64,000 bases of DNA from Klenkia taihuensis (GCF_900112525.1 NZ_FOMD01000002.1:744001-808000); one strand, 5' to 3'. Shown: positions 35,985 through 45,426, numbered from the stretch's first letter. Numbers and translations: made by a program. Notes: generated by a model from the sequence alone, not told the origin.

Positions 35985-36785
35985 GTGCGCGTCGTCAGCC
36001 TCAACGCCTGGTGCGGGGTCGAGCTGGACGCCCTGCTCGCCTGGCTCCCCGCCGTCGGGGCCGACGTGCTGTGCCTGCAGGAGGTCACCAGCTCCTCGAC
36101 GCACCACGGCTGGGTGACCTACGCCGACGGCGACCGCACGCTGCGCCAGCGCTCCGACCTGCTCGCCGACGTCCGCGCCGTGCTGCCCGGCCACGAGGCC
36201 CACTTCGTCACCTTCGACACCGGCCCGGTGGTCGGCGAGGACGGCACACGGCACCGCCAGCTGTTCGGCCAGGCCGTGTTCGTCCGCCACGGGCTGCCGG
36301 TGGTCGGTCTCGGCGCGGAGTACGTCGTCGGCGACTTCGCCGCGCACGACGAGTGGCCACCCGGGGGCCGGCCGCGCCTCGCGCAGGCCGTGCGCGTCGT
36401 CGACCCGGACGGCGGCCGGCCCGTCGTCGTGCTGCACACCCACGGCGTCCGCGAGCGCAGCGGCAAGGGCGACACCGATCTCCGACGGGCGCAGGCGCGG
36501 CGCCTCGCCGAGGTCGTCGAGCGGGTCCGCCGTCCCGGTGACCTGGTCGTCCTGGCGGGCGACCTCAACCTGCTGCCGGACTCGGAGACCTTCGACGTGC
36601 TGGCCGGGATCGGGTTGCGCGACCTCGTCGGCACCGCCGACACCCGCACCCACCTCTACGCCAAGGCGGTGCGGCACGCGAGCTACGCGCTCGTCTCCGA
36701 CGTCGACGCGGTCCGCCGCTTCGAGGTGGTCGCTGCGCCGGTCGTGTCCGACCACCGGCCCCTGGTGCTCGACCTCGAGGGCTGA
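35985..36785 (+). CDS. Endonuclease/exonuclease/phosphatase (EEP) family protein
   Basis: A 266-residue DNase I-like fold. VRVVSLNAW begins the first strand with the metal-coordinating Asn, [10 protein letters not shown] gives the catalytic Glu (~35), VLHTHGV matches the middle His region, [14 protein letters not shown] holds the D-x-N pair (~192), and [13 protein letters not shown] ends with the SDH catalytic His (~257). Family members cleave nucleic acids, sphingomyelin or inositol phosphates; the target is open. There is no signal peptide, so it acts in the cytoplasm. GTG 35985 is eight bases after TAGTTT. Confidence 0.88.
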   Translation: MRVVSLNAWCGVELDALLAWLPAVGADVLCLQEVTSSSTHHGWVTYADGDRTLRQRSDLLADVRAVLPGHEAHFVTFDTGPVVGEDGTRHRQLFGQAVFVRHGLPVVGLGAEYVVGDFAAHDEWPPGGRPRLAQAVRVVDPDGGRPVVVLHTHGVRERSGKGDTDLRRAQARRLAEVVERVRRPGDLVVLAGDLNLLPDSETFDVLAGIGLRDLVGTADTRTHLYAKAVRHASYALVSDVDAVRRFEVVAAPVVSDHRPLVLDLEG

Positions 36786-36813
36786 GCCGCCCACGGGGGT
36801 GCACGATGCGGGG

Positions 36814-37683
36814 ATGAGCGAGCACGCGGGCGAGCGCCCCCTCGAGGCAGGCATCCGCACCGACCTGCGCGACACCATGACCTACGGCGGCTACCTCGAC
36901 CTGGACCGCCTGCTCTCCGCGCAGCACCCGGTCAGCCGACCCGAGCACCACGACGAGCTGCTGTTCATCATCCAGCACCAGACCACCGAGCTGTGGTTCA
37001 AGCTCGTCCTGCACGAGCTGCGCGCGGTCCGCGACCAGCTCGACGCCGACGACCCCGCCCGCGCGCGCAAGGGCCTGGCCCGGGTCAAGCACATCTTCAA
37101 GACCCTGGCCGAGCAGTGGTCGGTGCTCGCCACCCTCACCCCCAGCGAGTACGCCGAGTTCCGCGGCTGGCTGGGCAGCTCGTCGGGCTTCCAGTCCCAC
37201 CAGTACCGGGCCGTCGAGTTCATCCTCGGCAACAAGAACGCCGCGATGCTGAAGGTCTTCGACGCCGACCCCGCGGCCCGCGCCGTGCTGGCCGAGCTGC
37301 TGGACACCCCCACCGTCTACGACGCGTTCCTCGCCCACCTCGCCCGCACGGGCCACGCCGTCCCCGAGCAGCTGCTGCACCGCGACGTCAGCGAGGCCTG
37401 GACCTTCGCCCCCGAACTGGTCCCGGTCGTCCGCCGGGTCTACGACGACACCGACGCGCACTGGGACGCCTACGCGACCTGCGAGGACCTCGTCGACATC
37501 GAGGACGCCTTCCAGTTCTGGCGCTTCCGCCACCTGCGCACTGTGCAGCGCACCATCGGCTTCACCACCGGCACCGGCGGCTCCTCGGGCGCGGCCTTCC
37601 TCCGCCGCGCCCTGGACCTCACGTTCTTCCCCGAGCTCTACGAGGTCCGCACCGGCATCGGCGCCTCCGCTACCGGTCGGTGA
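36814..37683 (+). CDS. kynA: Tryptophan 2,3-dioxygenase
   Basis: A 289-residue haem enzyme that opens the indole ring of L-tryptophan to N-formylkynurenine. [17 protein letters not shown] starts the fold; [23 protein letters not shown] holds substrate-pocket residues including the HQTTELWFK helix; [22 protein letters not shown] contains the proximal haem His and the flexible GTGGSSG loop. Length matches bacterial TDO. ATG 36814 is six bases after CACGAT. Kynureninase and kynurenine formamidase genes are not adjacent. Its 3' end overlaps the convergent helR by 14 bases. Confidence 0.96.
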   Translation: MSEHAGERPLEAGIRTDLRDTMTYGGYLDLDRLLSAQHPVSRPEHHDELLFIIQHQTTELWFKLVLHELRAVRDQLDADDPARARKGLARVKHIFKTLAEQWSVLATLTPSEYAEFRGWLGSSSGFQSHQYRAVEFILGNKNAAMLKVFDADPAARAVLAELLDTPTVYDAFLAHLARTGHAVPEQLLHRDVSEAWTFAPELVPVVRRVYDDTDAHWDAYATCEDLVDIEDAFQFWRFRHLRTVQRTIGFTTGTGGSSGAAFLRRALDLTFFPELYEVRTGIGASATGR

Positions 37684-39964
37684 GGCGGGACATGCTGTCG
37701 GGCAGGTCCAGCGCGTGCAGCACGGCCAGCCGCTGGGTGGCGCGGGTCAGCGCCACGTAGAGGTCGGAGTCCCCGCGCACGCCCTCGGCCAGCACCGCCG
37801 CCGGCTCCACCAGCACCACGGAGTCGAACTCCAGGCCCTTGGCCTCCGCCGGGCGCAGCAGCACCGGCCCGGCCGAGGAGTCCGCGTCCGCCCCCGACGT
37901 GGCACCCGGCAGCGCGGCCACCGCCGCGGCGAACAGCGACGGCGGCACGACGACCGCCGCCGTCCCGCCCTTGCCGGCCAGGTCCGCGGTCACCTCCGCC
38001 ACCCGGTCCAGCAGGTCGCCCGCCGCCACCCGCTCCGCCGTGGGCTGCTCGCCGCTGCTGCGGACCGACCGCGGCGCCTCCAGCGACGACCCGGACGCCG
38101 CCAGCACGTCCGCGGCGACCTCCATGATCTCCGTCGGCGTCCGGTAGTTGACCGTCAGCACCGCCTGCCGCCACTGCGTGCGGGCGTGCGGGGTGAGCAC
38201 CTCGGCCCAGCTGTCCGCCCCGCCCAGCGTCCCGGTCTGCGCCAGGTCGCCGACCACCGTCATCGACAGGGTCGGGCACTTGCGGGCCAGCACCCGCCAG
38301 GCCATCGCCGACAGTTCCTGCGCCTCGTCGACCACCACGTGCCCGAAGGTCCAGGTGCGGTCGGCGGCCGCGCGCTCGGCGGTGGAGCGGTAGTCGGCCT
38401 CGTCGGCGCGGGCGGCCAGGCCCTCGGCGTCCAGCAGGTCGCCGGCCATCAGCTCCTCGGACTCCTCGTCGTCGTCCGCGTCGTGCGACCGGGAGCCGTG
38501 CAGCAGGTCCAGCACCCGCTGCGCCTCGTCCAGCCCGGCCTGCCGGCGGCGCGCCGCGGCGGCGCGCTCCGCGGAGTCGTCGACGCCGAGCAGCTCGTCG
38601 GCCTCCTCCAGCAGCGGGACGTCGGACACCGTCCACGGGGCGTCGGCGTCGCGCACCAGCAGCGCCCGGTCGGCCTCGGAGAGCCCCTTGCCCGCCCGGG
38701 CCAGCCGGTCCGGGGAGGAGAACAGGTCCCGCAGCAGCTCCTCCGGGGTGAGCAGCGGCCACAGCTCCTCGACCAGGTCGACCACCGCGGGCTCCCCGGC
38801 GATCTCCCGGCGCAGCGCGCGGCGGTCCTCGGCGTCCAGCAGGTTCTCCCCGCCCCGGACGTCGGAGCCCAGCCGGTCGGCCACCCGCTGGGCGAGCAGG
38901 TCGACCAGGCCGCGGTAGAACGCCGGGCGGGCCAGGTTGTGCAGCCGCGACGCCCGCCGCGCCTGGGTGCGGACCTTCGCGACGTCACCGGCGCGCAGCC
39001 GGATCCGTTCCCGGTCGACGACCAGCTCGCGGGTGCCGCGCAGCACGCCCTGCCGGTCCTTGACCGCCGCAGCGACCACGTCCGCCATCGCCAGCCGGCC
39101 CTTGACCTCGGCCACCGCCGGCTCGTCGACCCGCGTGGTCGACAGCCCCGGGCGCAGGTCACCCAGCCCGGCCATGACCACGCCGGTCTCGCCCAGGGCC
39201 GGCAGCACGTCGGCGATGTAGCGCAGGAACGTCGGGGTGGGCCCGACGACGAGCAGGCCGCTGCGGGCCAGCCGGTCGCGGTGGGTGTAGAGCAGGTAGG
39301 CGGCGCGGTGCAGCGCGACGGCCGTCTTGCCGGTGCCCGGGCCGCCCTGCACGACCAGGATGCCGCGGGAGTCCGAGCGGATGATGGCGTCCTGCTCGGC
39401 CTGGATGGTCCGCACGATGTCGGTCATCCGGCCGGTGCGCTCGGCGGTCAGCGCGCGCAGCAGCGCGGCCTCGCCGGTCAGCCCGCGGTCGTCGGCCTCC
39501 TCGCCCTCGGCGAGGACCAGCACCTCGTCGTCGATGCCGGTGACCTTCCGGCCCAGGGTGCGGATGTGCCGGCGCCGGGCGATGCCCTCGGGCCGGAACG
39601 GGGTGGCGGTGTAGAACGGCCGGCTGGCCGGCGCCCGCCAGTCGACCAGGGCCGGGTCGCCGCCGGCGTCGTCGGCGGGCAGCCCGGTGCGGCCCACGTA
39701 CAGCGGCTGGGGGTTCTCCTCGCGGTCCAGCCGGCCCAGCACCAGCCCGGCCTCGGCGGCGTCCAGCTGCACGATCCGGGTGCCGTGGAACCGGACCGCG
39801 GCCTCCTTCTCCCCCATCGCCTGCGGGTTGTCCACCAGCGGCGCCGAGATGGCCTGCTGCCGGCGGGTGACCGCCAGCTCCCGGGCGGCGTCCAGCCGGG
39901 CGTAGAGACCGGTGACGTGCTCCTGCTCCTCGGCGAGCGCCTGGTCGGTGGTGCTGCTCGACAC
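37670..39964 (-). CDS. helR: HelD/HelR-type RNA polymerase recycling ATPase
   Basis: A 764-residue SF1-like motor. The N-terminal coiled-coil (~1-60: [25 protein letters not shown]) enters the RNAP secondary channel in relatives; PLYVGRTGL...[19 protein letters not shown] is the HelD signature. Walker A is [12 protein letters not shown] (K213), Walker [10 protein letters not shown], motif [11 protein letters not shown], and the C terminus has [16 protein letters not shown] and [15 protein letters not shown]. HelR dislodges RNAP from DNA and confers rifamycin tolerance in streptomycetes and mycobacteria. GTG 39964 follows GAGGAG with an eight-base spacer. A 19-bp inverted repeat upstream overlaps a possible -10. 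Confidence 0.88.
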   Translation of the reverse strand: MSSSTTDQALAEEQEHVTGLYARLDAARELAVTRRQQAISAPLVDNPQAMGEKEAAVRFHGTRIVQLDAAEAGLVLGRLDREENPQPLYVGRTGLPADDAGGDPALVDWRAPASRPFYTATPFRPEGIARRRHIRTLGRKVTGIDDEVLVLAEGEEADDRGLTGEAALLRALTAERTGRMTDIVRTIQAEQDAIIRSDSRGILVVQGGPGTGKTAVALHRAAYLLYTHRDRLARSGLLVVGPTPTFLRYIADVLPALGETGVVMAGLGDLRPGLSTTRVDEPAVAEVKGRLAMADVVAAAVKDRQGVLRGTRELVVDRERIRLRAGDVAKVRTQARRASRLHNLARPAFYRGLVDLLAQRVADRLGSDVRGGENLLDAEDRRALRREIAGEPAVVDLVEELWPLLTPEELLRDLFSSPDRLARAGKGLSEADRALLVRDADAPWTVSDVPLLEEADELLGVDDSAERAAAARRRQAGLDEAQRVLDLLHGSRSHDADDDEESEELMAGDLLDAEGLAARADEADYRSTAERAAADRTWTFGHVVVDEAQELSAMAWRVLARKCPTLSMTVVGDLAQTGTLGGADSWAEVLTPHARTQWRQAVLTVNYRTPTEIMEVAADVLAASGSSLEAPRSVRSSGEQPTAERVAAGDLLDRVAEVTADLAGKGGTAAVVVPPSLFAAAVAALPGATSGADADSSAGPVLLRPAEAKGLEFDSVVLVEPAAVLAEGVRGDSDLYVALTRATQRLAVLHALDLPDSMSRLTDR

Positions 39965-39990
39965 GTGCGGGTCTCCTCAGGGGCGGGCGA

Positions 39991-40009
39991 GCCGACCACG
40001 GTAGTCGGC
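39991..40009. promoter_or_regulatory. 19-bp inverted repeat in the helR promoter region
   Basis: GCCGAC-N7-GTCGGC, 26 bases before the helR start. On the minus strand the centre contains TACCGT, a possible -10 hexamer, so a protein bound here would block transcription. The position and 19-bp length recall the rifamycin-associated element near helR in streptomycetes, but the sequence is different. Confidence 0.4.
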
Positions 40010-40050
40010 GGACCTGCCGTTCGGGGGGCACCCGGCGCTAGGGTCCGGCC

Positions 40051-40503
40051 GTGCCCGGCCACCACGTCGCCCAGCTGAACGTGGGGACGACGGTGGAGCC
40101 GGTGACGTCGGCCCGGTTGGACGGCTTCTTCGAGCTCATGGAGCCGGTCAACGCCCTCGCCGACGCCGCGCCCGGCTTCGCCTGGCGACTGCCGCCCGGT
40201 GACGCCGAGGCCGACGCCTACCTCCGCGCCCGCGGCGACCGGCTGATCATCAACCTGAGCACCTGGACGTCGCTCGGGGCACTGCGCGACTTCGTCTACA
40301 CCGGCGCCCACGCGGCGGCGATGCGGCGCCGGCGCGAGTGGTTCGAGCAGGTGCGGGAGGCCTTCACGGTGCTGTGGTGGGTGCCGGCCGGGCACCGGCC
40401 GACGGTGGCCGAGGCCGACGCGAGGCTCACCCGGCTCCGTGCGGAGGGGCCGGGCCCGGACGCGTTCACCTTCGCGCGCCCGTTCCCGGCCCCCGCGGAC
40501 TAG
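40051..40503 (+). CDS. DUF3291 domain protein
   Basis: A 150-residue single-domain protein with an N-terminal VAQLNVGTTVEP strand, FELMEPVNALADAAPGFAWRL, the DRLIINLSTWTSLGALRDFVYTGAHAAAMRRRREWF core and a LWWVPAGHRPTVAEADARL ending. These marks define the DUF3291 family (ferredoxin-like, antibiotic-monooxygenase-related dimers) with no known reaction. GTG 40051 is six bases after TAGGGT. Its TAG stop and the stop of the convergent monooxygenase share CTAG 40500-40503. Confidence 0.88.
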   Translation: MPGHHVAQLNVGTTVEPVTSARLDGFFELMEPVNALADAAPGFAWRLPPGDAEADAYLRARGDRLIINLSTWTSLGALRDFVYTGAHAAAMRRRREWFEQVREAFTVLWWVPAGHRPTVAEADARLTRLRAEGPGPDAFTFARPFPAPAD

Positions 40504-42245
40504 CGGCCCAGCACCTGCCGCAGCGCAGCGGCCAGCCACTCCCGCGCGTCGGCACCGGGCGCCTCGAGGTGCCGGGCGGCGACGTAGCAGTCCGGGCGGA
40601 CCAGCAGCACGCCGCCGTCGGCGATCTCGCGGAGGTCGGCCCAGGTGCCGTACGGGTCGTCGTAGGGCAGGCCGGGGCCGATGGCGACCGGCGTGATCTC
40701 CAGCCCCCGCTCGGCGCCGAGCGACGCGGCGGCCTCCAGCCACGCCTCGCCGCCCACCCCGGTGACGACGGCGAACCGGCCCTTGCCGACCAGGTCGAGC
40801 GTGGAGACCTCACGGCCGCCGCGGGTGACCCAGGCGTGCGGCAGCTTGGCGCCGGGCCACGTGGTGGGCTGGGCGTAGAGCTGGTGGTCGCGCCGGTAGG
40901 GCGGCATGTCGGTGCCGTCGGGGACCACCGCGCCCGAGGCGTAGCGCTGGTTGTGCTCCACGCCGTGCGCGTCGAACTCGTAGGCCTTGTAGGCGATCGC
41001 CTCCCGGACCGCCGCGCGCACCTTGTCCCCCTCGGCACCCGGCGCCCGGCGCAGCGCGAGCTGCCGCTCCAGGGCCTCGGTGTCGGTGCTGTCGGTCAGC
41101 TCGAGCGCGGCCATGATCCGGCCGGTGTCGGCGATCGACTGGTTCGCCCGCTCCACGACCTGCCGGGCGATCGGCGCCCGCTCGGCGTCGTAGGAGTCCA
41201 GCAGCGAGGGGTCCGCCGTCCCCCTGATGACGTGGGCGAGCTTCCAGGCCAGGTTGTAGCTGTCCTGGATCGAGGTGTTGGAGCCCAGGCCGTTGGTCGG
41301 CGGGTGCCGGTGCACGGCGTCGCCGGCGCAGAGCACCCGGCCCCGGGCGATCGTGGTGGCGAAGTGGTGGTTGACCGTCCACGGCGAGCCCGAGACGACC
41401 TCCATCTCGAAGTCGTCGCTGCCCACCAGCCCCACGGCCAGCTCGCGGACGAACTCGTCGGTCAGCTCCGGCGGGCCGTCGGCGACGGCGTAGCCCCACA
41501 TGAGCATCCACTTCGTCCAGGGCTCGATCATCCGCAGCACGCCGAGGCCGACGCCCTCCTTCTCCGCACCCGGCTGCAGCATCCAGTAGAGGACCGACGG
41601 CCGGTGCGCGACCAGGTGGGTGAGGTCGGCCTTGAACACGATGCCCAGTGCGCCGCCGACGGCACCGGGGCCCTCGAAGGGGAGCTCCAGGTCGGCGGCG
41701 ACCTTCGACCGCGCGCCGTCCGCGCCGACCAGGTAGCGGGAGCGGATCTCGTACTCCAGGCCGGAGAGCCGGTCGCGCACGGTGGTGGTGACGCCCTCGT
41801 CGTCCTGCACGTGCCGCAGGTACTCGGTGTCGAACCGCACCGTCGCGCCGCGGTCCTGGGCGGCCTTGACCATCACCGGCTCGGTGATCGTCTGCGGGGC
41901 GTCGAGCATCGTGCACGGGCTGGCCAGCTGGTAGTCGGCGTGCCGGGCGGGGTCGGTGCCCCAGCTCGGGATCCGGCCCAGCTCCTCGCCGGCCAGCGAG
42001 GTGCAGAAGGTCGTCGTCCCCATCAGCTCCCAGGGGGTGGCCAGTGCCATGAGGGTGTCCTCGACACCCATGTCCCGCATGGTCTCCAGCGCCCGCTGGT
42101 TGGTGATGTGCGCCCGCGGGTCCTGCGAGAGCCGCGAGTACTTGGTGACGACGACGACGCGGGTGCCGTAGCTGGCCAGGAACAGCGCGGCGGAGGCGCC
42201 GGCGGGGCCGGTCCCCACCACCAGGACGTCGGTCTCCACGGGCAC
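40500..42245 (-). CDS. FAD-dependent aromatic monooxygenase (phenol 2-monooxygenase/TfdB type)
   Basis: A 581-residue group A flavoprotein hydroxylase. The dinucleotide motif is VLVVGTGPAGASAALFLA at the N terminus, the DG motif VGADGARS near 170, and the GD motif CAGDAVHRHPPTNGLGSNTSIQDSYNLAWKLA near 310. A thioredoxin-like C-terminal domain (~450-581) is degenerate, as in TfdB and related 2,4-dichlorophenol hydroxylases. The enzyme adds an ortho hydroxyl to a phenol using NADPH and O2; the substrate is unknown. GTG 42245 follows GAGGAG (seven-base spacer). The promoter TTGACA-N17-CAGTGT lies inside a 28-bp palindrome. Confidence 0.9.
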   Translation of the reverse strand: MPVETDVLVVGTGPAGASAALFLASYGTRVVVVTKYSRLSQDPRAHITNQRALETMRDMGVEDTLMALATPWELMGTTTFCTSLAGEELGRIPSWGTDPARHADYQLASPCTMLDAPQTITEPVMVKAAQDRGATVRFDTEYLRHVQDDEGVTTTVRDRLSGLEYEIRSRYLVGADGARSKVAADLELPFEGPGAVGGALGIVFKADLTHLVAHRPSVLYWMLQPGAEKEGVGLGVLRMIEPWTKWMLMWGYAVADGPPELTDEFVRELAVGLVGSDDFEMEVVSGSPWTVNHHFATTIARGRVLCAGDAVHRHPPTNGLGSNTSIQDSYNLAWKLAHVIRGTADPSLLDSYDAERAPIARQVVERANQSIADTGRIMAALELTDSTDTEALERQLALRRAPGAEGDKVRAAVREAIAYKAYEFDAHGVEHNQRYASGAVVPDGTDMPPYRRDHQLYAQPTTWPGAKLPHAWVTRGGREVSTLDLVGKGRFAVVTGVGGEAWLEAAASLGAERGLEITPVAIGPGLPYDDPYGTWADLREIADGGVLLVRPDCYVAARHLEAPGADAREWLAAALRQVLGR

Positions 42246-42269
42246 GGGCGCACTCCTCGCTGAGGGCTG

Positions 42270-42338
42270 GTGACCGCGGTCACGGTCCGCCCGCGACACT
42301 GGTTGAGCGTTCGACCAGTGTCAAGGCCGACCTACGCT
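42270..42338. promoter_or_regulatory. Divergent promoter with two palindromic operators
   Basis: Between the divergent starts 42245 and 42345. Palindrome 1: GTGACCGCGGTCAC (42270-42283), perfect. Palindrome 2: GACACTGGT (42295-42303) and ACCAGTGTC (42314-42322) around a ten-base centre. On the minus strand TTGACA (42319-42324) and CAGTGT (42296-42301), 17 bases apart, form a near-ideal promoter exactly covered by palindrome 2; palindrome 1 falls just after its start point. On the plus strand TTCGAC (42310-42315) and TACGCT (42333-42338) serve the next gene. No regulator gene is adjacent. Confidence 0.65.
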
Positions 42339-42344
42339 GGGCCG

Positions 42345-43199
42345 GTGACCGTGCTGGCCCCCGACGAGGCGACCGCCCGCGCCGCCGCGCACCGGGACCG
42401 GCTGCTCACCTGGGTCGGGCCGCACCTGGAGCGCCGGCAGCGGCACGAGGCGCACCCGGTGCTGGACTTCCTGTTCACCTACTACTCCGAACCGCCGGCC
42501 CGGCTGCTGCGCTGGCACGCCGGGGTGGGCAGCTCGGTCATCGGCGACCTCGCCGAGGAGCGGCTGGGCTGGCCGCTGTACGCGCGGCTGCCCGACGGCT
42601 CGGTCGGGCTGGACATCGCGGCCTACCGGGCCAAGCGGGGGACGTCGGCCGGGTGGGTCGCCGGCCTGCTGGGTGCCACCGCCGGGCGGGCGGGCCAGTT
42701 CGGCTGCTTCGGCCTGCACGAGTGGGCGATGGTGCACCGCGGCGCCCCGCGGCACGGCGCCGTCCCGCTCCGGCTGGGCCCGGCCGGCACCGACGCGGTC
42801 GTCGAGTCGCACCGCCTGCAGTGCACCCACGTCGACGCCTACCGGTTCTTCACCCCGACCGCCGCCCCGCGCAACGCCCTCACCCCCACCCGCGACACCC
42901 AGGTGGCGCTGGAGCAGCCGGGCTGCCTGCACGCCGGGATGGACCTCTACAAGTGGGCCTACAAGCTCGCCCCCGCGGTGCCCGGCGAGCTGCTCGCGGA
43001 CTGCTTCGAGCTCGCGGTGGACATCCGGGTCCTGGACATGCGGGCCAGCCCCTACGACCTCGCCGGCGCCGGCTACCCGCCGGTGCCGATCGAGACCGCC
43101 GCGGGCAAGGCCGCCTACGCCGAGGCCCAGCGGGGCTTCGCCGAGCGCGGCCAGGCGCTGCGCGCCCGCCTGCTCGCCGTCTGCGACGCCGTCCTCTAG
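42345..43199 (+). CDS. Conserved actinobacterial protein often labelled 3-methyladenine DNA glycosylase
   Basis: A 284-residue protein with HPVLDFLFTYYSEPPARLLRWHAGVG near the N terminus, GQFGCFGLHEWAMVHRG in the middle, and LQCTHVDAYRFFTPTAAPRNALTPTR plus GCLHAGMDLYKWAYKLAP. The family is widely annotated as 3-methyladenine glycosylase in actinobacteria, but I see no HhH or Mag/AAG motif that proves it. Conserved His, Cys and Glu residues suggest an enzyme. GTG 42345 is six bases after TACGCT, fitting a leaderless message. It is divergent from the monooxygenase and its stop shares CTAG 43196-43199 with the dehalogenase. Confidence 0.7.
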   Translation: MTVLAPDEATARAAAHRDRLLTWVGPHLERRQRHEAHPVLDFLFTYYSEPPARLLRWHAGVGSSVIGDLAEERLGWPLYARLPDGSVGLDIAAYRAKRGTSAGWVAGLLGATAGRAGQFGCFGLHEWAMVHRGAPRHGAVPLRLGPAGTDAVVESHRLQCTHVDAYRFFTPTAAPRNALTPTRDTQVALEQPGCLHAGMDLYKWAYKLAPAVPGELLADCFELAVDIRVLDMRASPYDLAGAGYPPVPIETAAGKAAYAEAQRGFAERGQALRARLLAVCDAVL

Positions 43200-44077
43200 G
43201 GGACCGTGCGCAGCCAGTCGGCGATCGCCCGGCCCAGCTCGTCGGGGCTGTCCTCGGGGACGAAGTGGTTGCCCGGCACCTGCACCTCGGTGAGGTTGGG
43301 CCAGCGGCGCACCAGGTTGCGCTGCCGGCCGACCAGGATCGAGCCGGGGTCGGCGTCGACGAACAGCTTGGGGACGTCGGAGGTCGCCAGCCACTCGCCG
43401 TAGGCGTCGACGACGTCGTGCACGTCCGGCGGCACGTGCTCGATCGGGATGTTCCGCGGCCACTCCAGGGTGGGCCAGCGGCTCTCCGGCGTCGGGTAGG
43501 GCGCCCGGTACCGGTCGTGCACCTCGGGGCTGAGCCCCTGCAGCGTCGAGGCGGGGAGGATCCGCTCGACGAAGGTGTTCCGCTCCAGCACCAGCTCCTC
43601 GCCGTGGTCGGAGCGCATGCCCTGGAAGACGCCCTTCGCCGCCCGCGGCCAGTCGGCCCACAGCAGCGGCGTCACGATCGTCTCGGTGAAGGCGATCGCC
43701 CGGACGCGGTCGGCGTGCCGGCGGGCCCAGTCGAAGCCCAGCGCACCGCCCCAGTCGTGCAGCACCAGGGTCACCCGGTCGCCGAGCTGCACCTCCTCCA
43801 GCAGCTCCTCCAGGAAGGCCGCGTGGGTCGCGAACGCGTAGGTGCCCCGTCCCGGGTCGGGCAGCTTGTCCGACTCGCCCATGCCGATCAGGTCCGGCGC
43901 GACGCACCGGCCCAGCCCGGTCAGGTGCGGGATGACCCCCCGCCACAGGTAGGACGACGTCGGGTTGCCGTGCAGCAGCACGACCGCGTCGCCCTCGCCG
44001 ACGTCGACGTAGGCCATCTCGTGGCCGCGGACGCGCACCCGGGAGCGGGGGAAGGGGTCGTGCGGGGAGGCCGCCAT
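43196..44077 (-). CDS. Haloalkane dehalogenase (HLD-II, DhaA-like)
   Basis: A 293-residue alpha/beta hydrolase. The halide-stabilising N38 is in LLHGNPTSSYLWR, the nucleophile D108 and halide-binding W109 in LVLHDWGGALGF, the catalytic acid E132 in FTETIVTP, and the base H271 in PGNHFVPEDSPDE: the same set as DhaA (N41, D106, W107, E130, H272). CVAPDLIGMGESDK is the HLD-II mark. It hydrolyses the carbon-halogen bond of haloalkanes to an alcohol; natural substrates are unknown. ATG 44077 is six bases after GAGGAT on the minus strand. Confidence 0.92.
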   Translation of the reverse strand: MAASPHDPFPRSRVRVRGHEMAYVDVGEGDAVVLLHGNPTSSYLWRGVIPHLTGLGRCVAPDLIGMGESDKLPDPGRGTYAFATHAAFLEELLEEVQLGDRVTLVLHDWGGALGFDWARRHADRVRAIAFTETIVTPLLWADWPRAAKGVFQGMRSDHGEELVLERNTFVERILPASTLQGLSPEVHDRYRAPYPTPESRWPTLEWPRNIPIEHVPPDVHDVVDAYGEWLATSDVPKLFVDADPGSILVGRQRNLVRRWPNLTEVQVPGNHFVPEDSPDELGRAIADWLRTVP

Positions 44078-44137
44078 GGCCCGATCCTCGCCCCGGCCCG
44101 CCCCTGACCGCGACCCGGCTGTGCCAGGGTGCGGGTC

Positions 44138-44547
44138 GTGATCGAGAAGGCCCCCGCCCGCAGCCGCGCCCTGCTGCTGCTGGGCGGGCTGGCCGTGGCC
44201 GCGCTCGCGGTCCTGGCCTGGGGCCTCGCCCAGCGCACCGACCCCCACGACCTGGTCGTGGCCTACACCGACGCGATCGCCGAGGGGGACGTCGAGGCAG
44301 CCGACGCGCTGGCCACCGACGGCGTCGACGGCGAGGGACCGCTGCCCGAGCCCGGCTCGACGGACGACGTCGAGCCCGTCACGGACGTGCAGGTGGGCCG
44401 GGACGGCGAACCCACAGGTGTCGGCACGGTCTCGGGCGAGCGCTACGACGCGCTGGGCTACGACGTGTCCTGACCGGGCAGGCCGCAGTGGTCTCGGTGA
44501 CCGACGAGGTGCAGACCGTCGTGCAGTGGACCCGCACCGCACGCTGA
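44138..44547 (+). pseudogene. Small membrane-anchored exported protein, broken by an apparent one-base deletion
   Basis: The frame from GTG 44138 (seven bases after CAGGGT) gives an N-terminal anchor (ALLLLGGLAVAALAVLAWGLA), then DPHDLVVAYTDAIAEGDVEAADAL, and ends ...RYDALGYDVS at 44473. Coding character continues without a break in the -1 frame: LTGQAAVVSVTDEVQTVVQW and TRTAR to TGA 44547. Restoring one base near 44467, for example GACGTG-G-TCCTG, gives a smooth GYDVVLTGQ. A single-base deletion or a sequencing error is the simplest reading. The protein resembles small Mce-associated-like exported proteins only in layout. Confidence 0.6.
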
Positions 44548-44560
44548 TCCGCGAACGGGC

Positions 44561-44591
44561 TTGACCCTCCCCCGACGTCAGGCACTTCCAT
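44561..44591 (+). promoter_or_regulatory. MerR-type promoter with 19-bp spacer
   Basis: TTGACC (44561-44566), a 19-base spacer, and TTCCAT (44586-44591). Overlong 19-bp spacers are the hallmark of promoters that MerR-family activators distort to start transcription. It lies 24 bases before the MerR-family gene, suggesting autoregulation as for tipA. Confidence 0.6.
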
Positions 44592-44615
44592 CGTCGCCAT
44601 GAGGAGGACGGAGCG

Positions 44616-45374
44616 ATGAGCCACACGGTGGGCGAGCTGGCGAGGCTGGCCGGGATCACGGTGCGCACGCTGCACCACTACGACCGGATCGGGTTGTTGA
44701 CCCCGTCCGGCCGCACCCCGGCCGGCTACCGCGTCTACGAGCTCGCCGACGTCGACCGGCTGCACCAGGTGCTGGTCTACCGCGGGCTCGGCTTCGGCCT
44801 CGAGGAGATCGCCGCCCTGCTGGACGACCCGGACGCCGACGCGGGTGAGCACCTGCGCCGGCAGCACCGCCTGCTCCTGGAGCAGCGGGACCGGACCGAC
44901 GCGATGGTGGCGGCCGTGGAGAAGGAGATGGAGGCACTGGCCATGGGGAACCCGATGACCCCGCAGGACAAGCTCGAGGTGTTCGGCGACTGGCTGCCCG
45001 AGCAGTACGCCGACGAGGCCGAGCAGCGCTGGGGCGACACCGAGGCCTGGTCGCAGTCCCAGGCCCGCACCGGCAGCTACACCAAGGCCGACTGGCTGGA
45101 GATCAAGGCCGAGACCGACGACCTCGAGCGCCGGCTGGCCGCCGCGGTCGCCGACGGCGCCCCGGCCGACGGCGAGCGGGCGATGGACCTGGCCGAGGAG
45201 CACCGCCAGCAGATCACCCGGCGGTACTACGACTGCTCCCCCGAGCTGCACGCCTGCCTGGGGCGGATGTACACCGAGGACGAGCGGTTCACCGCGTACT
45301 ACGAGCGGGTCGCCCCGGGCCTGGCCGCGTTCCTCGCCACCGCGTGCCAGGCGAACGCGGCCCGGCAGGGCTGA
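44616..45374 (+). CDS. MerR-family transcriptional regulator with TipAS-like drug-binding domain
   Basis: A 252-residue regulator. The winged helix is VGELARLAGITVRTLHHYDRIGLLTPSGRTPAGYRVY (~4-42), the dimer coiled coil ~78-112, and the C-terminal domain (~118-250, with FGDWLPEQYADEAEQRWGDTEAWSQS and RYYDCSPELHACLGRMYTEDERFTAYYERV) is the TipAS fold, which binds thiopeptides in streptomycetes. Cys-containing YDCSPE matches the TipAS ligand region. ATG 44616 has a strong GAGGAGG upstream. The 19-bp-spaced promoter before it suggests ligand-induced autoregulation; other targets are unknown. Confidence 0.9.
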   Translation: MSHTVGELARLAGITVRTLHHYDRIGLLTPSGRTPAGYRVYELADVDRLHQVLVYRGLGFGLEEIAALLDDPDADAGEHLRRQHRLLLEQRDRTDAMVAAVEKEMEALAMGNPMTPQDKLEVFGDWLPEQYADEAEQRWGDTEAWSQSQARTGSYTKADWLEIKAETDDLERRLAAAVADGAPADGERAMDLAEEHRQQITRRYYDCSPELHACLGRMYTEDERFTAYYERVAPGLAAFLATACQANAARQG

Positions 45375-45426
45375 AACCGGAGCGCGTTCGTTCTCACCCG
45401 CGGGGGTGGAACGACTCCATCCCTGG

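Noticed and set aside
39965-40050. Streptomycete rifamycin-associated element before helR
   Set aside because: The repeat present has the same length but a different sequence, so I report it only as an unnamed inverted repeat.
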